Positions 18,854 through 28,768 of a stretch of DNA of 54,279 nucleotides are shown piece after piece. This DNA is from Riemerella anatipestifer (lineage in GTDB: Bacteria; Bacteroidota; Bacteroidia; Flavobacteriales; Weeksellaceae): the NCBI RefSeq assembly GCF_009663465.1, contig NZ_QXHU01000005.1, forward strand, positions 91,254 through 145,532, given 5' to 3'. Both the position numbers and the translations under genes were made by a program. How positions within the stretch are numbered: position 1 is the first letter of the stretch; every line of letters starts with the position of its first letter. A model generated the notes under the pieces. That model was not told where the DNA came from and did not search any database. It saw nothing but the letters and a program-made list of their open reading frames with translations.

Positions 18854-20614
18854 TCATTTACTTCTAGACATCATTTTTATTTTATAACTTTTAGCTCTTT
18901 TAGAAATTACATAAGGTTTTATGAGATTACTTTCTAACGTTTCTAAATTATCTTTATCCACCACCCAAAAATACACCTCTCCTTTATCCAAAACAGAGAA
19001 CACTTTAGTACGATAATGGTAATGCCACCTTGCTTCTTTATCATGATAAGCTCTAATATCTAGCCACATTTTAATCCCGAAAAATAAAAGTACAGAAAAC
19101 ATCAACCTCATAAAACCTCTCCATGTAAAACGAATCAATATTTCTCTTAGGAAATAAAGCCCTACCGCCCAAACACCCATCTCCCAAATACTCAACGGTA
19201 TGTCTTGAAAAGACCCTACCTCTATTTTACCAAAGAAACCTATCAGCCATAGCAACGCTTTAATTAACCAATCATAAGTAAAAGATAGCCAACTCCAATA
19301 AATCCCTAAGCCAAAAACAATCGTCATTAAAAACGATAGTATAATCACAATTTCCATTAAAGGAAGGACTAAAAGATTAGCCAAAATAGACCACGCTGAA
19401 TACTGGTGGAAATAATAAATCACAATAGGCATAGTCCCAAGCTGTGCCGCCGTGGACATCGTGAAGGTATAAAGCAATAGTTTTTGAATTTTGTTTCTAG
19501 GATTTGGAAAAAGACGAATCATAGGTCTATTAAACCAATAAATTCCCAATACTGCCGAAAAACTCAATTGAAATCCCACCGAAAACAACTCTTGTGTATC
19601 CACCATCAAAATCCCTAATCCTGCCAAGGCTAAAGAATCCAAAACTTGCGGTTTCCTTTGCAGAAGGACAAAACCAAAATAAACCGTAAGCATAATACAG
19701 GCTCTAACAACAGAATTTCCCCAACCAATAAACCAAGCAAAAGCCCAAATTAATGACAAACTAAGTAACATTACACCAATCCGAAATCTAACAGGCAACA
19801 CTAACCTCAACAGCATATAGACCACTCCGAATATAATTGCTATGTGCGTCCCCGAAATAGCCAAAATATGTGCCAAGCCACTTCGCCTAAAATTGGAATT
19901 AGTGCCTGCATCTACCTCTGTTCTATCGGCTAATACAATTCCTTTTAGGAAAGCTCTAGTTTGCTGTGAAAGTTTTTCGTTTTTATCTATATTACTAAGG
20001 AATTCCAGTCGCCATTGTTTCATTTTTTCGGAGAAAGTGAGCTCTGATTTTGGAGCTTTACGTAAATCTTTGGCATAGGCTCTATAATATACGCCTTTCC
20101 TTGCTTGAAATTTGGCATAATCAAACTGGTAATTATTCTTGGAAGACTCCAACGGATATAGACTTAGTTGAGACTGATAGTAGTGCTTATAATCCAAATC
20201 TTCCAAATCCTTTGGAACAGACAAAACTGCTTTGAAAAGTTGTTTTTGATGAAAAACTGTTATTTCGTAGCGTTTATTTTTAGCCGTTGAATTCAGCTTT
20301 TGGTCAATTTTAAAAACGAGGTCTTCCTTTTTAGAAACACTCGGCAAAACAGATTTTTCCGAATTAAGGTAATGAGTAAATACTCCAAAACAGAGAAAAA
20401 AGATATTAAGTAACCAAATTCTGCCTCGAACTAACCAATCCGCTTTTACCCAAATCAATCCAAGGCTAATAGCTCCTAATGTGGTTATAATATTAGACTG
20501 TTGCCACGAAAGTTCACTAAGGTCTTGCAAAAATACACCTAATGAAAAACTTATAAAAAGGCTAAAGAGAATTTGCTTTTTCACTTTGATAAACAAACTG
20601 ACACAAGATACCAA
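18854..20614 (-). CDS. comEC: ComEC/Rec2-family DNA uptake channel
   Basis: Inner-membrane channel that carries single-stranded transforming DNA into the cytoplasm. The 586 aa product has N-terminal hydrophobic helices, a DUF4131-like extracellular segment (about 60-180), and the Competence domain beginning near LKGIVLADRTEVDAG and RRSGLAHILAISGTHIAI. Many membrane helices follow. It ends without the C-terminal metallo-beta-lactamase domain found in longer ComEC proteins; no HxHxDH motif is present. R. anatipestifer is reported to be naturally competent, and recA nearby would process the incoming strand. No cotranscribed neighbour is clear; it lies 66 nt after the 145 aa gene on the same strand. 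Confidence 0.9.
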   Translation of the reverse strand: MVSCVSLFIKVKKQILFSLFISFSLGVFLQDLSELSWQQSNIITTLGAISLGLIWVKADWLVRGRIWLLNIFFLCFGVFTHYLNSEKSVLPSVSKKEDLVFKIDQKLNSTAKNKRYEITVFHQKQLFKAVLSVPKDLEDLDYKHYYQSQLSLYPLESSKNNYQFDYAKFQARKGVYYRAYAKDLRKAPKSELTFSEKMKQWRLEFLSNIDKNEKLSQQTRAFLKGIVLADRTEVDAGTNSNFRRSGLAHILAISGTHIAIIFGVVYMLLRLVLPVRFRIGVMLLSLSLIWAFAWFIGWGNSVVRACIMLTVYFGFVLLQRKPQVLDSLALAGLGILMVDTQELFSVGFQLSFSAVLGIYWFNRPMIRLFPNPRNKIQKLLLYTFTMSTAAQLGTMPIVIYYFHQYSAWSILANLLVLPLMEIVIILSFLMTIVFGLGIYWSWLSFTYDWLIKALLWLIGFFGKIEVGSFQDIPLSIWEMGVWAVGLYFLREILIRFTWRGFMRLMFSVLLFFGIKMWLDIRAYHDKEARWHYHYRTKVFSVLDKGEVYFWVVDKDNLETLESNLIKPYVISKRAKSYKIKMMSRSK

Positions 20615-20680
20615 ATTAATCTAAAAAATCAATTCAGCCAAACAAAATTTCATTTAATTATTAACTATCTAACAGCAAAT

Positions 20681-21118
20681 TTAGTATACCTCACCATTAA
20701 AAGTATATGTACAACAACTGCAAAATTTTTGCATATTGAATTTATTTAATTCAGGAGTACATTTTTGTAAAATATTGTTTTCATCAACGAATAGCCCTGA
20801 AAAATAACTAGACTCTCCTATTCTCACAAAATCTTGCTTTTCATCTTCCGTTAATGCTACCATCCAAAAGATAGGCTCAGTTCTATCAAGTCGTGATTTA
20901 GCCTCATTAAAAACACTGTCCCAATCTGAACCTACTTTTGATAGCAAAAATCTAAAGAGCGGAGTATAGTCTAAGCCTCTTTCCACTCCCCTCTTCATTT
21001 TTCCTTTACCACCTTGTTGATTTTTATCTCTTCTATTATAATCTTGCCCGAAGTGATGCCGAACACCATAGGTAGTTGTATTTACTTTTCTAAATAGCTT
21101 TTTCTTTTCCTTATTCAT
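20681..21118 (-). CDS. Conserved-looking small hypothetical protein coupled to the carboxyltransferase gene
   Basis: I do not recognise this family. The 145 aa product is very basic at the N-terminus (MNKEKKKLFRK, then GGKGKMKRG), has an acidic mid-region (VALTEDEKQDF), and ends with a cysteine cluster CSCC before TYTFNGEVY, plus one earlier Cys in QKCTPEL. This could bind a metal. Its ATG overlaps the stop codon of the upstream carboxyltransferase gene in a TAATG junction, so the two are probably translationally coupled. No signal peptide or membrane segment is seen. It is unlikely to be a biotin carrier: there is no MKM-type biotinylation motif. Confidence 0.75.
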   Translation of the reverse strand: MNKEKKKLFRKVNTTTYGVRHHFGQDYNRRDKNQQGGKGKMKRGVERGLDYTPLFRFLLSKVGSDWDSVFNEAKSRLDRTEPIFWMVALTEDEKQDFVRIGESSYFSGLFVDENNILQKCTPELNKFNMQKFCSCCTYTFNGEVY

Positions 21119-22746
21119 TACACTTGAATAACCCCTAAATTAAATTTCTCTGTAATAGGCGAATGATTAGCTGCCTCTATCCCCATAGAAATCCATTTTC
21201 GAGTATCTAACGGACTAATGATAGCATCTGTCCACAACCTTGCTGCCGCATAGGTGGCTTCAGTTTGTTTTTGATATTTTTTTGATATTTCTTGTAAAAT
21301 TTCGTTTCGGTCTTCTTCGGTAATTTCTTTACCTTTCTTTCTAAGTGTAGCCTCTTGTATCTGTGCCAATACTTTAGCCGCTTGAGCCCCACCCATTACC
21401 GCAAGGTCTGCCCAAGGCCAAGCTACAATAAGGCGAGGGTCGTAAGCCTTACCGCACATAGCATAGTTACCTGCTCCATACGAATTACCTGTAATAATGG
21501 TAAACTTAGGTACCACAGAATTAGATACCGCATTTACCATTTTAGCACCATCTTTTATAATACCACCGTGCTCTGATTTAGACCCTACCATAAAACCTGT
21601 TACATCTTGTAAAAATACCAATGGAATTTTCCTTTGGTTACAATTGGCAATAAATCGGGTTGCTTTGTCCGCAGAATCAGAATAGATAACACCTCCGAAC
21701 TGCATTTCTCCCTTACCACTTTTTACCAATTTCCTTTGGTTAGCTACAATCCCCACACTCCAACCGTCTATCCTTGCCGTAGCACATATAATAGATTTAC
21801 CATAATCTGGCTTATACTCCTCATACTCCGATTTATCTACTAGACATTTTATAATTTCATAAGTATCGTATTGTTCTGATCTAGCTGCAGGTATAATACC
21901 AAATATATTTTCAGAATTTTCTTTTGGTAAAAAACTTTCCGTTCGGTCAAACCCTGCCTTTTCAAAATCTCCGATAGATTTCATTATGTTTTTAATTCTA
22001 TCCAAAGCATCTTTATCATCTTTAGCTTTATAGTCAGTAACTCCAGAAATAGAACAATGCGTAGTAGCTCCGCCCAAAGTCTCGTTGTCTATACTTTCTC
22101 CTATCGCTGCTTTTACTAGATAGCTTCCTGCTAAAAATATAGACCCTGTTTTATCTACAATCATCGCTTCATCACTCATAATAGGTAAATACGCCCCTCC
22201 TGCAACACAGCTTCCCATCACTGCAGAGATTTGAATAATCCCCATAGCACTCATTTTGGCATTATTTCTAAATATCCTTCCGAAATGCTCTTTATCAGGA
22301 AAAATTTCGTCTTGCATAGGCAGATAAACTCCTGCCGAATCTACCAAATAGATAATAGGCAAACGGTTTTCCATCGCAATTTCTTGAGCTCTAAGATTTT
22401 TCTTACCCGTAATTGGAAACCACGCTCCAGCCTTTACCGAAGCATCATTAGCCACTACAATACACTGCTTACCAGAAATGTACCCTATCTTAACCACTAC
22501 ACCAGCACTAGGACACCCCCCGTGTTCTTCATACATTTCAAACCCTGCGAAAGCCCCTATCTCTATGCTATCTTTATTATCATCTAAGAGGTAATCTATA
22601 CGCTCTCTAGCCGTCATTTTACCTTCGCTTCTGAGTTTTTCTAAGCGTTTTTCTCCCCCTCCTTTCTTTATTTTAGCTAATAACTGATTGATTTCTGAAA
22701 GTTTCAATCGGTTTAAATCTTCATTTTTATTGAATTGCAAATCCAT
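21118..22746 (-). CDS. Acyl-CoA carboxylase carboxyltransferase (beta) subunit, methylcrotonyl/propionyl type
   Basis: Transfers a carboxyl group from biotin to an acyl-CoA. At 542 aa it has the two-part crotonase fold of decarboxylase/carboxyltransferase beta chains: an N-terminal half with ARERIDYLLDD and GGCPSAGVVVKIG, and a C-terminal half with ITGNSYGAGNYAMCGKAYDP and AWPWADLAVMGG. The sequence feels closest to methylcrotonyl-CoA carboxylase beta, in leucine breakdown, but propionyl- or geranyl-CoA cannot be excluded. No biotin carboxylase gene is adjacent, so the partner must be elsewhere. It overlaps the next gene by one base. Confidence 0.88.
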   Translation of the reverse strand: MDLQFNKNEDLNRLKLSEINQLLAKIKKGGGEKRLEKLRSEGKMTARERIDYLLDDNKDSIEIGAFAGFEMYEEHGGCPSAGVVVKIGYISGKQCIVVANDASVKAGAWFPITGKKNLRAQEIAMENRLPIIYLVDSAGVYLPMQDEIFPDKEHFGRIFRNNAKMSAMGIIQISAVMGSCVAGGAYLPIMSDEAMIVDKTGSIFLAGSYLVKAAIGESIDNETLGGATTHCSISGVTDYKAKDDKDALDRIKNIMKSIGDFEKAGFDRTESFLPKENSENIFGIIPAARSEQYDTYEIIKCLVDKSEYEEYKPDYGKSIICATARIDGWSVGIVANQRKLVKSGKGEMQFGGVIYSDSADKATRFIANCNQRKIPLVFLQDVTGFMVGSKSEHGGIIKDGAKMVNAVSNSVVPKFTIITGNSYGAGNYAMCGKAYDPRLIVAWPWADLAVMGGAQAAKVLAQIQEATLRKKGKEITEEDRNEILQEISKKYQKQTEATYAAARLWTDAIISPLDTRKWISMGIEAANHSPITEKFNLGVIQV

Positions 22747-22799
22747 AGGTTTCCTATTTTTTTTAGTCCTTAAAGATAATAGTTTTTATGAAAACAAAA

Positions 22800-22830
22800 A
22801 AGAGGTTGCCCTAAACTAAGACAACCTCTT
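22800..22830 (-). terminator. Terminator after the EEP-family gene
   Basis: A 9 bp stem (AAGAGGTTG with its complement) with a 13 nt loop. On the minus strand it runs into TTTTTTG, shortly after the stop at 22853. Confidence 0.85.
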
Positions 22831-22852
22831 ATTTATTTATAAGATAAGCACT

Positions 22853-24046
22853 CTAATTAACTTCCTTGTAAAGTATTGTAAACACAGGAAAGTGATCGCT
22901 ATATCCTCCTGTAAATTTATCCCCGTCCCAAGAACGGAACGGATACCCTTTAAAACTACCTTCCTTGTTGATAAGATAAGCAGGTGCATAAACTTCCGTT
23001 CTAAAAATAGAATAAGAAGCATCTTTTGGACTAACCAAATTTTCAGAAACTATAATTTGGTCGAACAAGTTAGGAGCATCGCGATATGCTAAAGACGCCA
23101 CCCCCTTCTTATACAAAGGATACATTAAGTTTAGATAAGGATATTCTGGGCTTAGTTCTTTGGTACTTCCTACTGCTTTTAAGTAATTCTTCAAACTACT
23201 ACTAATGGGATCATCATTAAAATCTCCCATAGCTATCAATTTGGTATTAGCATCTAAAGCCCTTACACTATCCATCTGTACTCTTAGCAACTGAGCCGCA
23301 GCATTTCTTTTAGGAAGAGAAACGGCTTCACCTCCTCTTCTAGACGGCCAGTGATTGACAAAAAAAGCAACTTTCTCTCCGTCTAAATATCCGGAAACCA
23401 CCAACAAATCACGAGTATATTCTCTCTTTCCTTCCTCATTGTATATTTTGAGTTCTTTTTTAGTGCTATAAGTAGGGCTGAATCTTCTTTTCTGATAAAT
23501 AAGTGCTACATCTATCCCCCTGTAATCATAGGAATTATAATGAATTACTCCATAATCAAATTTCTTTAACGCTGGTTGTTTTACCAAATCTTCCACTACT
23601 TGGCGATTCTCCACCTCAAGAAGCCCCACCACTACTGGAGCGGTCTTGGTAACCGAAGCTCCTAGCTCAGAAATAACTCTAGCAGCATTAGCTAATTTTT
23701 GATTGTAAATACTTGAGTTATAGTTTTTAGCACTCTTCGGCGTAAATTCGTCCGAAGAACCTTGAAAACGTACCACTTTTTTACCTATAAGCTTAGAATC
23801 CGACCACTCACCTCGATAATCCTCACGCTCCAAATACTTTACCGAATCTAGTGGTATACTTCTATGGAAACGAGGGTGATTAGGAGCTAGCGTTCCGTCT
23901 ATATAATCTGCAGACTGAATGGTGTCCCAAAGGTTTTCTACATTATAGAACCCCACAGTTGCCATTCTTTTCAACTTTCCAGTTTGAGAAAAACCAGTAA
24001 AAAAAAGTCCCAATACTAATAAAGAGAATATCTTTTTCATCTTCAT
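22853..24046 (-). CDS. Secreted endonuclease/exonuclease/phosphatase (EEP) family protein
   Basis: Predicted exported Mg-dependent phosphodiesterase or nuclease. The 397 aa protein has a signal peptide (MKMKKIFSLLVLGLFFTGFSQ) and EEP-fold motifs: the metal-binding GFYNVENLWD, LLEVENRQV, VNHWPSRRGG with a catalytic His, IAMGDFNDDP and the terminal GYSDHFPVF. It is divergent from the TonB receptor plus DUF5689 unit, with which such genes often travel in flavobacteria. I infer that it helps harvest phosphate or nucleosides from external nucleic acid or phosphoesters. The exact substrate is not visible. A TAACTTTG box lies 26 nt upstream. Confidence 0.88.
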   Translation of the reverse strand: MKMKKIFSLLVLGLFFTGFSQTGKLKRMATVGFYNVENLWDTIQSADYIDGTLAPNHPRFHRSIPLDSVKYLEREDYRGEWSDSKLIGKKVVRFQGSSDEFTPKSAKNYNSSIYNQKLANAARVISELGASVTKTAPVVVGLLEVENRQVVEDLVKQPALKKFDYGVIHYNSYDYRGIDVALIYQKRRFSPTYSTKKELKIYNEEGKREYTRDLLVVSGYLDGEKVAFFVNHWPSRRGGEAVSLPKRNAAAQLLRVQMDSVRALDANTKLIAMGDFNDDPISSSLKNYLKAVGSTKELSPEYPYLNLMYPLYKKGVASLAYRDAPNLFDQIIVSENLVSPKDASYSIFRTEVYAPAYLINKEGSFKGYPFRSWDGDKFTGGYSDHFPVFTILYKEVN

Positions 24047-24071
24047 TTATTTTTAAGTTTTAATATCAAAG

Positions 24072-24079
24072 CAAAGTTA
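24072..24079 (-). promoter_or_regulatory. Promoter -7 box of the EEP gene
   Basis: The minus strand reads TAACTTTG (TAnnTTTG), 26 nt before the ATG. It shares the 247 bp divergent gap with the receptor promoter. Confidence 0.5.
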
Positions 24080-24240
24080 GTGATTTTGAGGCGAACAGTA
24101 GATTAAAATTAATTTTAATTAACATCGCATAAGACACCAACATCGATAAACCCCTTATCCAATGGCTTATTTATTCAATCGTGATAAAAATCACATATTA
24201 AAAATTCTTAATTCTGTTAAAATTTACCAAAAAAATGGGT

Positions 24241-24248
24241 TAATTTTG
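24241..24248 (+). promoter_or_regulatory. Promoter -7 box of the TonB receptor unit
   Basis: TAATTTTG matches TAnnTTTG, 46 nt before the ATG at 24294. Confidence 0.5.
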
Positions 24249-24293
24249 TGGATTGAATAATCAACTTATTCAAAAACTAAAAATAAGAATGTT

Positions 24294-27101
24294 ATGATTA
24301 AGAAATTATCATTAGTCTCTATGTTCTGCCTATTACCCGCATCTTACTACTATGCACAGACTACAGTCTATGCATACGTAAAAGATGCTGATGGAAAACC
24401 CATCGAAAACGCAGTAGCTGACCTAAGGGAAGCCAATGACGATGTAAAGGCAGACAAAATTGGATATTTCCAATTTGTGGACTTAAAACCAGGACATTAC
24501 CAAATGGTGGTAACCCAACCTAATTATGAAACAAAAGTTCTAGAGTTTGATGTCTTTGAAAACGAAAAAAGGAAAGATTTGGGAGTTATTACTCTATTTT
24601 CCAACCTTAAAAACTCAGAATTAGGAGTAGTTTTACTGGACGACAATAGCAATATGGACGAATCTTCCTCACAAGCGACATTAGGACTATTACAATCTTC
24701 TAGAGATGTATTTAGTAATATTGCTGCTTTTGATTTAGGTTTCTATTGGTTCAGACCTAGGGGTATAGACGGTAGAAGAAGTGAGGTTATGATGAATGGT
24801 ATCTCTATGGAAAATGCTGATAATGGTAATGTAGATTATGGCAACTGGGGCGGTCTTAATGAAATTACAAGATACCCTGAAATTGCAGTAAACCACTCCC
24901 CTTCTGAATACGCTTTCGGAGGTATTGGCTCTGTGGTCTACAAAAATATGAAAGCAAGTGAATACCGCAAAGGTTTCCAATTTACCCAATCCCTTACCAA
25001 CAGAAACTATCGTAACAGAACTTCTTTAAGATATTCTTCTGGAATGAATAAAAAAGGTTGGGCTTTTACCATAATGGGAGCTAGAAGATGGGCACAGGAA
25101 GGTATACAAGAAGGTACTTTTTATGATGCTTATGGAGCTTACCTAGGAATTGAGAAAAAAGTAAATGATAAACATACCCTTACTTTAAACTTAATAGGTT
25201 CTCCGTATCGTAGAAGTACCGCTAGCCCTAATACCCAAGAGGTAATAGATTATAATGGCGTACACTACAACGCTTACTGGGGCTGGCAAGATGGCGAAAA
25301 AAGAAGTGAAAGAGTAAGACAAGGATTTCAACCAATATTGCAACTTACTGATTATTGGAAGATAAGTAATAAGTCTCAACTTTGGACTACCATTTCTTAC
25401 CAATTTGGTAAGGATAAAGCCTCTAGATTAGACTGGTATAATGCACAAAACCCATCTCCTCTATATTACAGGAATCTACCGAGCTACTTCGCAGGACTAG
25501 CTAACCCTAGCAACTCTGATATAGCTCAACTAGAAATAACCAAAAACAGATGGGAAAGTAATGACCAAAATTACACTCAAATAAATTGGGACAAGCTTTA
25601 CCTCGCTAATAGAAATAGAGAACAAGCGGTTTATTTTCTAGTTAATGATGTTAATGATGACAAAGTTTGGAATGTAGGAACTCATTTTGTTCATAATTTT
25701 TCTGACAAGACGCAGCTATTCATCAACGCTTCTTATAGAAATTATTCATCAGACCAATATAGAGAAATAAAAGACTTATTAGGCGGACAGTATGCTCTTA
25801 ACGGAGACCCTTTCGCTGCAGCTAATCAGCCTAAGCTTTCGGGACTATTTAACGAAGGGGAAGAAAACACTCATAAAAAAGTAGGTGATAAAATTGGTTA
25901 CGATTATACTTTCCAAAGACAAGAATTCAAAGTAAATCCTGCCTTGAAATTTGGCATAAGCAACTTTGATGTTTTTGTATCTGCTCTTGCGTCCTACACT
26001 ACCAATAACAGAGAAGGGCACTTTAACCATTACCTCTACAAAAACATATCGAAATCATCAGGAAATCAAGACTATTGGAATTTTGGTTTGAAAGGTCAAG
26101 TAATCTATAAGCTAGATGGTAGAAATTTCTTAGTTTACAATGGTGCCTACTACTCCCAAGCACCATATCTTAGAAATATGTTTATAAATGAAAGGGTAAA
26201 CAATGCCATCGCTCCTAATCTCAAAAGTACTATAGTTTCTGCTAATGATATTAGCTATATGGTTTCTTCTCCATTTATTAAAGTGAGGGCTACTGCATTC
26301 CTTATAGACACGCAAAATGATACTAATGTACAGCGTTTCTTTGCCGATGGTATTAGATTAGACGGCATAGACAGCGAGGGTAACGCTACCAATACAAGGA
26401 GTGCATTTGTAACACAAGTAATGTCTAATGTAAACCGTAGAAATATGGGAGCGGAATTGGGAGTTGAAGTAAAAATTACACCTACTATTACGGTTAATGG
26501 AGTGGCAAATTATGGGAAGTATATCTATACTAACAACCCAGAAGTGTACTTCGCATCAGATGCTATGGGAATGTTCCCGAACGGAAAACTTTACACTAGC
26601 TATGGAACATCTTACATCAAAAACTTCAAACAAGGAGGTACTCCACAAGAGGCCTACTCTCTAGGAGTAAAATATAGCTCTCCTAAATACTGGTGGGTAG
26701 GTGCTAATTGGAATTATCTCGGCAATAATTTTCTAGACCCATCTCCTCTCATCCGTTCTGATTTTTTTGTTAATAACAAAACGACTGGCAATCCCTATGC
26801 AGGTATTTCAGAGGAAGAGTACAGAAGAGTTACTGCCCAAGTCAAACTTCCTGTAGCTTATTTCTTTAATATCAATGCTGGTAAGTCGTGGCTGTTAGGA
26901 AAATATTATGTAATGCTTAGTGCTACCGTCAATAATGTACTTGATAACACTAAATATGCTACAGGAGGCTTTGAACAGGCTAGAAATGTAAACTATGCAG
27001 ACTTTAGAAGAGACTACGATAGAGAGTACCCTAACTTTGCACCTAAATATTTCTTTACACAAGGAAGAAACTACTTTATCAATCTACAGGTAAGATTCTA
27101 A
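24294..27101 (+). CDS. TonB-dependent receptor with carboxypeptidase-regulatory-like domain
   Basis: Outer-membrane active transporter. The 935 aa protein has a signal peptide (cleavage after YYYAQ), a CarboxypepD_reg-like domain at about 24-105, and a plug with FRPRGIDGRRSEVMMNG and GGIGSVVYKN. A long barrel ends in the C-terminal phenylalanine of FINLQVRF. It is not SusC-type: there is no SusD partner, and instead a DUF5689 lipoprotein follows after 31 nt. The divergent EEP nuclease/phosphatase suggests uptake of a phosphate- or nucleotide-related product; this is inference from context. Confidence 0.92.
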   Translation: MIKKLSLVSMFCLLPASYYYAQTTVYAYVKDADGKPIENAVADLREANDDVKADKIGYFQFVDLKPGHYQMVVTQPNYETKVLEFDVFENEKRKDLGVITLFSNLKNSELGVVLLDDNSNMDESSSQATLGLLQSSRDVFSNIAAFDLGFYWFRPRGIDGRRSEVMMNGISMENADNGNVDYGNWGGLNEITRYPEIAVNHSPSEYAFGGIGSVVYKNMKASEYRKGFQFTQSLTNRNYRNRTSLRYSSGMNKKGWAFTIMGARRWAQEGIQEGTFYDAYGAYLGIEKKVNDKHTLTLNLIGSPYRRSTASPNTQEVIDYNGVHYNAYWGWQDGEKRSERVRQGFQPILQLTDYWKISNKSQLWTTISYQFGKDKASRLDWYNAQNPSPLYYRNLPSYFAGLANPSNSDIAQLEITKNRWESNDQNYTQINWDKLYLANRNREQAVYFLVNDVNDDKVWNVGTHFVHNFSDKTQLFINASYRNYSSDQYREIKDLLGGQYALNGDPFAAANQPKLSGLFNEGEENTHKKVGDKIGYDYTFQRQEFKVNPALKFGISNFDVFVSALASYTTNNREGHFNHYLYKNISKSSGNQDYWNFGLKGQVIYKLDGRNFLVYNGAYYSQAPYLRNMFINERVNNAIAPNLKSTIVSANDISYMVSSPFIKVRATAFLIDTQNDTNVQRFFADGIRLDGIDSEGNATNTRSAFVTQVMSNVNRRNMGAELGVEVKITPTITVNGVANYGKYIYTNNPEVYFASDAMGMFPNGKLYTSYGTSYIKNFKQGGTPQEAYSLGVKYSSPKYWWVGANWNYLGNNFLDPSPLIRSDFFVNNKTTGNPYAGISEEEYRRVTAQVKLPVAYFFNINAGKSWLLGKYYVMLSATVNNVLDNTKYATGGFEQARNVNYADFRRDYDREYPNFAPKYFFTQGRNYFINLQVRF

Positions 27102-27132
27102 ATTTTATTTTTAACAATTTAATACAAAGAAG

Positions 27133-28542
27133 ATGAAAACAACAACATACTTAAAGATTTCATTGATAGCTCTATCTGGATTCGGAGCATTAACTTCTTG
27201 CGTGCAAGATGACAAATTTGATACTCCTGCAATCCAATGTGGCAACCAATTCTCGGAGCCTACTATCACCATTAAAGATTTCAAAGCATTAGCCCCAACA
27301 CCTAATGCGAATTTTGTTAGTAATTATGCCATACCTAACGGAGAAACAGATGCCCCTGTTATTTTTGAAGGATATGTAATATCTTCAGACGAAGGTGGTA
27401 ATTTTTACAAGCAGCTCACTATACAAGACAAAACCGAAAATCCTACCGCTGGTATCCAAGTAGCCATAAACAAAACTTTTCTATACACAGACTATCCTGT
27501 AGGCTCTCGTGTAAGGGTTAGAGCTAACGGTCTTTCTGTTGGCTTAGACAGAGAAGTAGTTAAACTAGGCTATGTAAACCCGACTGGGCAAATACCCGAA
27601 GGTAATATGAGAAATTTTATCACTGGGGTTTGCGGTGGCAATACTATGGACATTAAAACCATTACTCCTAGAGTGGTAAATTCCATTGCAGAAGCTACTA
27701 AAGATGAATATATCAATACCTTAGTTACTATCAAAGGAGTACAATTTGCAGAAGCAGATGGTAAAATCACTTATGCTGATGCTATTAACAACCAAACTGT
27801 TGATAGAACTTTGGTTGACCGTGAAGACAATACTGCAGTAGTGAGAAATAGTGGTTTCGCTCGTTTTGCAGGAAAAACTTTGCCTACTAAAAGTGGAGAT
27901 GTCACTGTAGTAGTAAACAAATATGTCTCTGGAAAAAATGTAACATGGCAACTCTACATTCGTGATTTGAACGATGTTAATTTTGAACAAGAAAGATTTG
28001 TAAGTTCCAAAAATGTTTTAGGCGGTGATACTCCAGAATATAATAGAACTATAGCAGAAACCTTTGATAATGTATCTACTGTAACGAGCTCCAAAAGAAT
28101 AGCAGATTCTAAATATATTAATTATTCTGCGGTTGGAAATCGTTTCTGGGAACAGAAATCTTTTGGAGGCAACAACTATATCCAAATGAGTGCTTTTAAA
28201 GCTAGCACTGCTGTAAACACTTACTTTATAGTTCCTGCTGATTTCACAGGGACTTCAAAACTCTCTTTCCAAACAAAAGATGGCTACTATACAGGAGATG
28301 CACTTAAAGTATATTATACCACAAAATATACCCCTGGCGGAGTTGTAAATAAAACTGACTTAGTAGATATTACTTCTAAATTTGCTTTTTCAAAAGAGAA
28401 TTCTACTGGCTATGCTGCAAGTTGGGTAGATAGTGGTGAATTTACTATTCCTATTACAGGAAAAGGTTACATAATTTTTGAATATGCAGGAAATGCGACA
28501 ATAACTACTACTGTACAACTAGACAACATTACTTTAAAATAA
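27133..28542 (+). CDS. DUF5689-type outer-membrane lipoprotein
   Basis: Lipoprotein of 469 aa with lipobox ALTSC, mature Cys at residue 23. The middle part has the OB-fold-like features of DUF5689 (EGYVISSDEGGNFYKQLTIQD, then VKGVQFAE-like strands). The C-terminal ~170 residues look like a jelly-roll/choice-of-anchor J module ending in TTTVQLDNITLK. It is co-transcribed with the TonB receptor, 31 nt upstream, and ends at a terminator. Probably the surface ligand-binding partner of that receptor, playing a SusD-like role with a different fold; the ligand is unknown. Confidence 0.8.
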   Translation: MKTTTYLKISLIALSGFGALTSCVQDDKFDTPAIQCGNQFSEPTITIKDFKALAPTPNANFVSNYAIPNGETDAPVIFEGYVISSDEGGNFYKQLTIQDKTENPTAGIQVAINKTFLYTDYPVGSRVRVRANGLSVGLDREVVKLGYVNPTGQIPEGNMRNFITGVCGGNTMDIKTITPRVVNSIAEATKDEYINTLVTIKGVQFAEADGKITYADAINNQTVDRTLVDREDNTAVVRNSGFARFAGKTLPTKSGDVTVVVNKYVSGKNVTWQLYIRDLNDVNFEQERFVSSKNVLGGDTPEYNRTIAETFDNVSTVTSSKRIADSKYINYSAVGNRFWEQKSFGGNNYIQMSAFKASTAVNTYFIVPADFTGTSKLSFQTKDGYYTGDALKVYYTTKYTPGGVVNKTDLVDITSKFAFSKENSTGYAASWVDSGEFTIPITGKGYIIFEYAGNATITTTVQLDNITLK

Positions 28543-28562
28543 AGTAAATATTAAAAAAAACT

Positions 28563-28596
28563 AAAGCTACTTCTTAATTAGGAGTAGCTTTTTTAT
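28563..28596 (+). terminator. Terminator of the TonB receptor/DUF5689 unit
   Basis: Stem of about 12 bp (AAAGCTACTTCT with its partner, one G-T pair), loop TAATT, followed by a run of six or more T. The 28597-28768 gap beyond it shows no gene. Confidence 0.88.
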
Positions 28597-28768
28597 ATTA
28601 GCATTAAAATAATAGTATTTCAAAAGCCACCCTTTATAAAAAAATAATCAAAGTTTATTATAAATTGGGAATATGGTTTCTATCAAATTTATTTCTTACC
28701 TTAACGAAAAGCTCAGATTATACCAACTTTTTTAACTTGTACTCTCGTGGGACATTTTATTTAGTTTA

